Below are positions 1-10,499 of a DNA stretch of 64,000 nucleotides, piece after piece. The notes under the pieces were generated by a model, which was given only the letters and a program-made list of their open reading frames with translations, ran no database searches and was not told where the DNA came from. The stretch's first letter is position 1. Every line of letters begins with the position of its first letter. The translations under genes were made by a program, and so were the position numbers. Where the stretch lies: the NCBI RefSeq assembly GCF_019175285.1, contig NC_056522.1, positions 61,493,468-61,557,467 of the forward strand, read 5' to 3'. The DNA comes from Sceloporus undulatus. Lineage: Eukaryota; Chordata; Lepidosauria; Squamata; Phrynosomatidae.

Positions 1-516
1 TGTTCTTCTTGCAACAATTTACTAGTTTCTGCATTAGCTACCCATCAGCCTAAATGACAGAATGATGCCTAATACAGAATACATACTATTGTCCTCAGTG
101 TCATGTCCTTTTAAATTTTAAAGTGATTACAATTGATGAGAAAATATAATGTGGTTAATGTGAAATACTATATATGAAAGAATAACCTTAGGAATAAACC
201 TCAAAATACCGCAGTGACAAATCCCTTTATCTGGACTGGCCATAAAATCAGCCCCCTTCTGCTTTTTGGACAGAAACTGATGGCCGGAAATTATTCCCCT
301 AGCTGAGATAAGCAAGCAAAATTTGGAGCTTAGATTTACCTCTGTGGTTTTACCCAGTGCTTTTTACCAACATTTATACTAGCCGCCAGTGGTCTTTAAG
401 ATTCTGCAGGCATAGTCCTATCCACATTTACTTTAGAGTAAACCTACTGGAATCAGTGATCCTGAATATAGCAAGAAAAAGGCTCTGTGTACTATCTTAT
501 TTTAAAATGAATTTAC
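1..516 (-). other. SULT6B1 intron 6 (partial), last exon not in window
   Basis: The minus strand was read for the expected terminal exon (a segment like GEVGDWKNLFSE), and none was found. No repeat was recognised either. The exon should lie further left. Confidence 0.6.
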
Positions 517-673
517 CTTTTCGAAAGAGAAGTGGACCAACTGCACCATGTGTCTCCTGTGATCTCTCCTGCACTGCTTCAAAGGACGCCCTGTCTGCAA
601 TTACCTGGATTTGCTCTGCAGTAACCATGAAACCAAAGAATTCAGCTATTTGCTTTACTCCAGCAACCAAATC
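517..673 (-). CDS. SULT6B1: SULT6B1 coding exon 6
   Basis: Acceptor TTTTAG|GAT; reads DLVAGVKQIAEFFGF through THGAVGPLLFRK plus one base; donor AAAAG|GTAAATTC. The 157-nt length and phase fit the mammalian gene. No following exon was found in positions 1-516. Confidence 0.9.
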
Positions 674-3600
674 CTAAAAGCAATGTAGTGACAAGGTAAA
701 TAATGTTAACCCCATAATAAACTAGACAAGCTGATATTAAATTCAAAACACATAGTCAGTGGTCAGCCTAGAAATGCTTGCTTTAGCCCAGAATATGGGG
801 GAAATGCAGCCCCCTGTTCCCATTTTGCAGACCCAAAAGCCCACCCCAGGTTTTTTCACTAGTGATTTTTCATCCCACAATAGCTGGAAAGTGTCAAAAC
901 TGGCACAAAACATGGCAAATTTTGCCCCTAGTATCCCCATGTGATAATGGACTCTCAGTTACAATTTGAAGTAACACTTTATTTTTTTTATTTATCAAAA
1001 GCCCATAGAATTGTTGATTCTTCTTCTTTTTTTAATTGCAACTAAAATGCTATTCCTGGCCTATGGTACAAAGCATACTCTCCACCATTTTAGCATCACC
1101 TCCCAGCACCTACACAAAGCCTCAACATGAAGCACATCAGCATGAGACCTGCACAGGAACCATGTGGTATCCCTCCTTCACTACTTAGAAAAGCCACATC
1201 TCTGTAAATGTAAGCAATTTAAAAAGTTACAATTACTAATTACAAGTATGGATCACTTTTAAAGGCAGGGTATAATTTGAATTAATAAGAATGGTAGTCT
1301 CATAGTTGTACAGTAGTAGTTTGTGAACTAATTACTTCCAAGCTCCGACTGAAACAAGCTAGGAATATCACTTTAAGCCAGCACTAACACTGAGTTTATA
1401 GGATCACTCTACTAATTTCCTTTAGATGTTGCATCAAAGATACAGGCAAGGAACATTGCCTTCTGGCTTAAGCTATGGGTATGGGCTTACTCACTGGTGA
1501 AAGGAATATACCCAGTCCTTCTCTCTGTCTTTCCTTCAAGTTCACTTCATGTGGACTAAACCACGAAGGCTAAACTGGCACCCTCCTTGCTATCTTTCCA
1601 CAGAAAATTGAAGTCTATTTTATTTCATCAGGTCTTTGAAGACTGAGGAACAGGCTTTGCGTAATGTGCAGTATTGTCTATTTGTTGCTTTCCTTTTAAT
1701 CATATTTTAAACCAGTTTTAATTTTATTGACAATTTAACTACATTTTTAATTTCTGTATGAGGTGCATTTTTGCATGAGGTGAATTTTTAGCTATGTCTC
1801 TCTTAACTGTTGCAAGCTGCACTGAGCCCCAAACTGGGGGAAAGGCTGGATGATATTCAGGGTGATGATAGATGAGTTCAACTTTGTTACATCTCATGAA
1901 ACCAATAAGAGTTTATGGCAGCCTATTTACCTTTATGCGGATGGATATACCTTGCTTGTTACTGTGAACACACTCACCTCTTTTAATTCTTCATATGTCA
2001 GAATCAGAATATTTTCATCATCTATGTGTTTGTTCCAGGCAACTGCTTGGTCAAAATAGGATCCCCAGGCAACTGCAGATAAGGCATAAGACAACACATC
2101 AGAAAGGCTTCATATTACCATCAGAGGTTGACAAAATCTTAGCATTAGCTATTTTAAAACTATTTTCATCATGTTCACATAGTATCTGGGCAATATCCAA
2201 TCTTACATGAACTGAATTTTGCTCACTCAATATGACTGCACCTTCCTTTCCCACAAACAGAGTCAGTTCTGCCAATGATGCCCATTCTGCTGACAGGCAC
2301 AGATACAATTTATTATTTATTTATTAAAATTATTTATTTATTTTTTCTGCCCACCAAAGCTCTCAAAGTAATCTACCATAAAATACTTTTTTTAAAAAAA
2401 ACTTTATTTAAAAGTGAATTTTAAAAGCCAGTTTTATAAAAAATAATAATAGAGTTTTGACCACCTGATGGACGCTCAACAATTGTGGAACAAGCCTTCT
2501 GCATACATCAACAGGACACATCTTACACTCATAAGGAAAGAGAGGATGTGATTATGCTTCGAGAATCATTGTGTCTTGCTAGTTTTTGTCTTCAAGTGAA
2601 GACAGCCAGCTATTGAAAACTGCATTACAAATGCCTGTTTTGTTTGGGTTGAAGGCAAATAATAGTGTTCTCAAAAGCACTTAAGGTAGCAAAATTTCTC
2701 ATAATCCATATCCTTATCACATAAAAAAAATTCTGAATGACTTCATACTGCTTTCAAAAGCCTGTGCTGGATATAAGAATACAACTAAATGAAATGTGGG
2801 TGTACCTCAGGGTGGGGAACCACTGTTGTGGGACTCCCAGGACTGCCAACAGCATGTTCTGGTTTGAGTGGAAAAAAAATGTTTTGGGCCTCCCCAGCTA
2901 GGGATACCAGTTTTTTGGAGTAGCAATATGGGACACCCCTCTCTTACCAAGCCTGCTCAAGACTGGCTGGTATACATGAGACAGGCCAATATAAATAACA
3001 TCAAGTCTTGCAAGAGGAAGGCCTCTCTTGGGTGTTCAATGCTCCCCTGGACTTGTGGGAAATCTCATGTGGTCCTCTACTCACAATACTTGAGATGGGC
3101 TTTATATAGGTGCACCTCCTATGCTACTTAACTCTATCAGCTGGGTGTGCAGAGTTGAGAGCATGAAGAGCAGCCACCAGCCATGCTCACAAGAGATGGA
3201 TCCTCACATCATTTGGTTTGTAATTTGAGGCCATTTTACTGCATACCAAATGTTCAAGGGATGGCCTGTTGGAAGTGCAGCTAGTGCCTGCTCTTTGTCC
3301 TCTGATCTGATCAAAAAATATGCAGTTTGGAGTTGCTCTGCAACCAAAAGACAATAACATATGCAATCTAGTTAAACTTTGGATGTCCTTCTGGACCACT
3401 GGTCATGGTAATTTGTCCAGCTTCCCTGGTCAGCCCTGGGGCTCCAATCCCCAGGGCTGACCAGGGAAGCCCCAGTCAGCATGGCTAATTCTCAGGGAGT
3501 ATGGGAGCTGTCCAATAACATTTAGAGCACCAGAGATTAACCCAGTGGTATCTCTAGGAAGATGCAGGGGTGCACACCATACCAGGTGACACCATAAGGG

Positions 3601-6600
3601 GGAGTGACACAAGTCCTCCCCAAATGTTTGGCTTTTGTCAGAAACAGGCTGTAGTATTCACCAACATCTCTTTCAAATGATGATGAGATGGTGTGAGTGG
3701 GGCAAGGCTCAGTGGGAGAAGAAAAGAGGGGGGCCAGGTTTAAAACAATTAAAATTAAATTTTATTATTTTATTTCATTTTATTTCATTTATTCTTTTTA
3801 AATTTTCTTTCAAAATATCGCATAATACCAAATTTTTACTTTAACCACATGAAACTATGTACATGTGAATACATTTAGGCTGTGTGTATGAAATTGTAAT
3901 TTAAAAGTATGATTTTAATTTTTCTACATTCAGTGATAGATGGAAATAATGATTTATGAGTAACAGAAATAAAAAAAATTACTAAGGATTCTGTATGGTG
4001 TGGTATGCGAGGAGGTCAATTGAGGGAAGGTGGCGTGAGTTATAACACTGGGTGACACCAACCCTAGTGACACTACTGGGTTAACCAACTCTTGGGTAGG
4101 CAATAAGCAATGATCATGCTAGTTTCACCAGTTAAGGCACAGAGATTGCAGGAGTTACAGAGGTTTCCCCTCCAAAATGCTTCTCTTGCAAACTCAGGGC
4201 TGTGGCTTTCTTGATTGAGTTTATACACTTGCAATGTGGTCTTCCTCTTTTCCTGCTGCCTCCATCATTATCAAGCATTATTGACTTTTCTAATGAGTTA
4301 TGTCTTCATATGGTATGTCCAAAGTATGAAAGTCAGGTCAGTCATCTTGGCTTCTAGGGAGAGTTCAGGCTTGATATGCTTTTTGATCCACTTGTCTTTT
4401 TGGCAGTTCATGGTATCTGTAGAACTCTCCTTCAGCACCACAATTCAAATGTGTTGACTGTCTTCCTTTCTTCACTGCCAGGATTTCACAACCATATACA
4501 GAAACTGGAAATGCATGGCATGCACAATCCTGACTTTAGTATTCAATTATATTTCTTTACACTAAAGGATCCAGTCTAATTTCTTCATACATAACTGCCC
4601 TTTCAAGTCCTAATTTTCTTCTGTTGACTAGTCTTCATTCTGATTTACAACAGTCAAGGTATGGAAAACCTTTAACTATGTCAATGTCTTCACCACCTAC
4701 TTTAAATTTATGTAAATCATCTGTGGTCATTATGTTTGTTTTCTTAATGCTCAACTATAACTGTACCTTTGCACTTTCTTCCTTGACTTTCTTCAATAGA
4801 TGTTCTAAATCTTTGCTATTTTCTGCTAGTAATATGCTTTCATCTCAATACTAATTTCCCAAATCCATTAAGATAAGTATAGAGTACCTTGCCCATTTAT
4901 AAACTGTAGAAAAAAATCCTCCCAGGAGTTGTAACTGGGAACGCTTGGAGCATTGTTATGAAAATGGAAAAACGATGCAGCTGTATCTTTTGGATTTCGA
5001 AAGAGCACCAACACCTGAGGTGAGAAAACAGGATAGCAATTTTCAGCTCCTCTTGACATGCAGAAAAACAAAAGTGTCAAACGAATCCCAATTCACAATA
5101 CACCTACCTTGGCTTTATTTTTGAAGATGGACTTGGGAATATGGTTATAATGGAGGTGTGTGGCCACAATCCTTGGAGATGGGAACTGTTTCATCCTCTT
5201 ATTTTTTAAAAACCACAACAAAGGAATAGAAAAGTATTATCAAATGGATGAATCACATATACCTGACAATCATACATAGAGCAGATCCACTGAAATCAAT
5301 TCCAATTCATTTCAGTGAGCTTCTTGAAATGTGATTAAATTTGGATCCAACCCAGTAAGGGCAGGAAGTGTCTGATTTGGGAGACTGAGCTTTGCAGCTA
5401 CTGACCTCATACTTTTCTGGATCTCCACACTCAATAAATGGCAATTCTGTATTCTCTGGCTTAGTTGTCAAAGTTGTGGCTATCAGTTCATTCAGAATCT
5501 GAATGAGCCAATTAACACCTGAGGCAAACAAGAAAAAAATTCACTAGGTTACGTTTATTTGGTAGGAACTGTTGTAAATAAATTGATCATTTAGTAATTC
5601 TAAATAATAATTTAAATAAATACATAAGTAAAAGAGCAACTCCTTACATCAATTTATGCAAAATAATTTTCACCTAGATACAGAAGGATAGAAATTCTGT
5701 ATGAACTACAGTGAAATTCTTCCTTTAAATAGGCTTGAGGCTGCTGATATCAGTCAATGTAATTTGCAAATCCAGCAGCAAGGCCTGGCTTGGGTGAAAG
5801 GGGCCCATTCCAAAAGTAGACAGTTACAACACTGTATAGGTAAGACAAGGCTGCAACTTTATTGCATACAGTGGTGTTGGCATGTGTCAGTGTAGATCCT
5901 GAGACTGGATAATCCACCTATTACCATACAAAACAAGCACTGTCACAGACTGGCAGCAGAAAATCATCACAAGCTTTCAGAAGTGCACCAAACACTCAGG
6001 GGATGGCCCTAAGTCCATGCCACATGCATGTCATAAACTGCTCCCTTTAAGTCAGGAGATTATCGCACTGCCTTTTCTCCCAACCTCAGTGTGGGCTGAA
6101 ACTTCTGAAAAAAAATTTGAAACAGATTTTTTCACACACTTCCGCACCCAGTCCGGTACCCAATCTGGCATCATGTACCCAATCCGTACTTCTACGGCAC
6201 TTTTTGAAAGAACAGGAGTTTCCAGTTCTTTCAAAAAGTGCCAGAGAAGTATGGATTGGGTACGGCATGCCAAGATCAGGTATATGATGCCTTGGGAATG
6301 GGCACGGAGATGTGTGAAAACAAACGTTTTCAAAAGTTTCAACCCACTGAGGTTGAGTGGAAAGGCAATGCAATAATCTTCTAAATTGTGAGGGAGATCC
6401 TGACCTCTGAACATTGACTACTATGTAGATTGAGCTGGTTAACAAATACCCAGGATGAGCAACTGTGGCTGTTAGATATTTTAGACCACCATGATATCTA
6501 ATAATTAATTCTGGTGGCTGATAGGAGTTTTGGAACTAAAACATCTAAAGGGCAACAGCTATCCACTCACTGTGTAGACAGAATATTAGCAGAGGGAACT

Positions 6601-9600
6601 ATGCCTGTGCAAGCTGAACTGCATAGCTCAAAAGGAAGAGGTCCACAAATGCAAGTTAAATGCATGTGCAAGGCAGTACCTTGTGCTGTGTACAAAACAT
6701 CATAGTTCTTTTTTGATAGTGAAATACCAAGAAACAAAAAGATCAAGATATTTACCTTGTAGGCTAGCTTTAGATGTGACAACAGTAATTATCAAAACTA
6801 ATCTAGGTCAAAATATTATGAAATGTAGTTTAAGGCAGCAATCCTATGCAGACTTGCCTAAGCGTAAGTGCCAGTGAATTCATTGCTGCTTACATCAGAA
6901 TAGACACATAAAGGATTGCAGCAGAAATGACTATAAAAGGAGGACAAAGCAGTTATCATTTTCTCATTATACTTAACTAGTAAAATCACTGAATAAGCTG
7001 AACCAAATATAATTTTCTGACTTAACTTTTAGAGATGGTAATGATGTATCACCTGAAGGTAAAAGTGTTAACATTCCTCACCTACCCACTCAAAAATCTG
7101 AAAGCAGGACTGCATTGCCAGAATAGTGGCAAGGGAGTGAATGGAATGTATGTTTGGAAAAGGAGAAGAGGTCAAGAGTCAGGCCTCCGTGGAAGCCCTG
7201 TCATCTTCCTTGGATGGAAATCCATGGCTTTAAATCTAAGTAACAAGAAGACAACCTGTCCAGACTGAGAGGGTTTGTTTTGTTTTTTTACTTTATCATT
7301 TCTCATCAGAAGGAATATTGTTATCCAAGTAAAAGACAGACCAACAGTATGCACAAAAGATATATTTTAAATTTTTCTCTACACCTTTGTTTCTAACCTA
7401 CATACATGACAAAGACCAGCAGTACCCATAAAAGATATGCAGTCAGCCCTTCTTATACACGGATTCAAGCATACACAGTTTGAAAATGTTTTTAAAAAGT
7501 ATAAATTTCAATTATCAAACCTTGATTTTCCATTTTTATAAGGGACACCATTTTGTTCTGCCATTATATTTAATGGGACCTGAGCATACACGGATTTTGT
7601 TATCCACGGGGGATCTTGGAACCAAACCCCAGCGTATAACAAGGGTCCACTGTATTTCATTTTTAATACACCTTTATATATAACAAGGATTTTGCTTGCT
7701 CCATCATTCACAAAGAATTCTGCAGTGTGGTTGTTAATGGGTTCTAATGCTGACAGTTTGATTTTATCAATAAACAGTCAAATTTAACTGTTCCTTTTAA
7801 TACTTGGACTACTCTGCAAAATAGTCTCTTCAGCAGTTATTTAACAATAATTTCATAGGGTCATTCATTCATTCATTCATTTTGCATGTTCAGTTTTTAA
7901 ATTTATCTTTCTCATGTAAATATCTCTCTCATACCTTTCTTCCTAGCAAGTCCATTTTATAGTATTATTTGTTCTTCAGTTTACAGAATTGAAAGACTGC
8001 TAGAGGAGAGGACACAACTAACAAAACAGTGTGCAATATTACTGGCCCAACTTAGATGTCTTAAGATGTGCTTGTCCACTCCTTTCTTCCATCATGTGCT
8101 CTTATTTCCACCTTCACATCCTGGTTTGTGGTTAACCACAGTATTCTATAATTCCTGAAATATGCAAGTATGGTTACAGCAACTAGCCTATAAACGAGAA
8201 CTCAACCTGCTTCCAAACCAAAATCTAAAGTACGTATTTTTCAAGTGAATTTTCCAGTTCACCCAGTGCCAGAACACCGTTGAGTTTGGGCACTTGCTCC
8301 CTGAAAGGTTTGCCATTACTGGTCTATGGTGTCTGAATCAGGCCATTGTTTCTTGGGGTTGATCCACTACAAACTGAATCTGACTTTGAACAATGTCTAA
8401 TACTTTTTTATATTAAATGTTTTAAGGGAAAACGTGCACCAATGGTAGCCAGGCAAAAGGCAAGTAGCCAGACATATGGAAGATCACCAGCAAACCTGGT
8501 TCCTAATGCAACAAGATACCCTTGTCTTTCAGGCTTCTAAGTATATTAAAGCAAACCATACAATAAAGCCTGCTGATAGCACCTTAATGATTCACATAAC
8601 ATTTTATCTAGCGCTAAAACATTTCCCAGGGATCACCTCTTTCCAATGGCCTGCACAATGAAGCAGCTAATTAATGTTACCTAGGCTGAGTATGTCATCT
8701 AGGAATAGATTTTTCAATAGCTTTCAAGTGCATTGGAAATAGCAACCTGACTGTCCTTTTCTCTTTGTAAAACTTTTAAACATTGAATATTGTGTGCATT
8801 GTCTCAGCAATGATATCTAGCACCTTCACCTATATAATATTTAAAAACATCATTTTGCTTATGATATCAGTGCTATATAAGGTTGCCAGTTTAGGATTCT
8901 CCCAGGCCAAAACCTGAGACCCAGGGATGGCCTCTGATGATGTCATTATGCATTAAGTATTAACCACAGTTGCTCATAGCTTGTCTAGCAAACACACACA
9001 GAGGGGCCATTCACATTACAATTTACCCCGGTTCTGAAATCGAATCTTGCACGTGAAGTTCATATTTGCCCCGAATCCCCCACAAGCGAATCAGAGGCTT
9101 GCACACCCGTTCCATAGAAAATGCCCCTTAGAGCGGGTTAAAAGAAATCGGCGCAAATAGCGTTTCTTTTGAGAAACCCCAGGTTCTGTGGAATATGAAC
9201 TTGCCTCCAATCATGACCGGGGCAAATTGAGGGAGGGATTTAGGTCAGAGGGTGGGCAAAGGGCAGGGTATTCCCTCTCATCATCAGAAGGGAGGGGGGG
9301 AGGAGGAGGAAAGAGCCGAAAAAAGGGGAATCTGGATGCAAAGGGTGACAGGAGGAAAGGGGGAAATCAGGGGTGACTTTTGGGCTGCAGAGGGCTGTCA
9401 GAGAGAGGTGGGGGTGGAGAAAGTGATGAAGAAGGAGGAGGAGGAGGAGGAAGAAGAAGAAGAGGAGGAGGAGGAGGAGAAAGGGGCCGTGGGAGGAAGG
9501 GAGCCATGGAGGGGATCCTAAAATGGAGGAGGAGGAGGATGAAGGAGCTGAGGGAAAGGGTCAATGGGTATCCCCAAGGAAGGAGAGGGTCTGAAGGAAG

Positions 9601-9891
9601 GAGGAGGAGGAGGATTTCCAGGGGGAATTGCGTTGCGGGGCTACGCTGGGGCATGTAGGGAAATCAGGCTGCTTGTTCTACTTTCATTTCCTCTTGCTCC
9701 TGGATTATTGTCAGAGGGAGGTGGGTGGTGGTGGAGAAAGCTCAAAGGGAAGTGAGGGTCGGAAGGAAGGAGGATTGCCCAGGGAAGTAGGGCTGTGGGT
9801 CCAAGCTGGGGGATGTAGGGAAATCAGCCTCTTTTGACAATTTATGCGCATTATTTTTTGGGTGCTAGCTTGTTCTACTTTCCTCTTGCTC

Positions 9892-9926
<35 letters not shown>

Positions 9927-10466
9927 GTGTTATATGAGGATGCTACAGGAATGCCTGCGCTGCATTTCCCTTTTATTCCCAATTCATTCCATGGATCTAC
10001 TTTAGTTGGAACTGACAGGTCACGCTCTCTCAGCCTCAGTGGAAGGCAATGGCAAAGCCCCTCTGAAGAGAATGTAGCAAGAGGAAAAGAATCAGTTCAG
10101 GTCAAAGGCAGGGCATGAACAGAGCTCACATCAGGCACCTCCCCCCCTTTTCATATTTTTTAAAAATTATTTTTGACCAAATATGCGCATGATTTTTTTT
10201 TTCTTGAGGCAGAAAGAGCAGGGCTAGAGGCTTGTGCACTTTCCCTTTCATCTGCTCGCTTCCAGCAAATGTTACAAATGTTGCAAAGGGCTAGACTTAC
10301 AATCCAAATGTTACATTTTTTGCTCTTGTCAATTAGACAAAATGATACATGCTTTTGCTACTGAATTCAGAGGCAGCCCTGAATTGCTTTTAAAAGCAAA
10401 AAAAAGAAAAAAGAAAGAAAGAATGCGTGGCAATTGCATCCTTTTCTGGCATTTCCAAGGTGAGGA

Positions 10467-10499
<33 letters not shown>

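Larger units (their letters stand above)
2073..4887 (-). other. SULT6B1 intron 4
   Basis: Holds a perfect hairpin (3420-3470), a TTAA-flanked piggyBac-like element (3541-4080) and a reversed Bov-B LINE fragment (about 4190-4862). Nothing was recognised in 2320-3400. Confidence 0.7.

Noticed and set aside
127-315. Minus-strand ORF considered as the last SULT6B1 exon
   Set aside because: The translation has no likeness to the expected GDWKNLF-type end, and no suitable continuation from the split Gly codon was found.
2099-2308. Minus-strand ORF with a DENSFKIANAKILSTSDG segment resembling a later SULT6B1 exon
   Set aside because: It is in the intron just upstream of exon 5. The true matching exon is at 517-673 with proper splice sites; the similarity is chance.
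6056-6382. Possible miRNA precursor in the long hairpin
   Set aside because: The full element is a roughly 330-bp fold-back transposon; its stem is too long and diverged to call a miRNA gene from sequence alone.
9252-9658. Overlapping Glu-rich, Pro-rich and Arg/Gly-rich ORFs
   Set aside because: They are readings of a GGA/GAA low-complexity tract in several frames, with no splice or start context.
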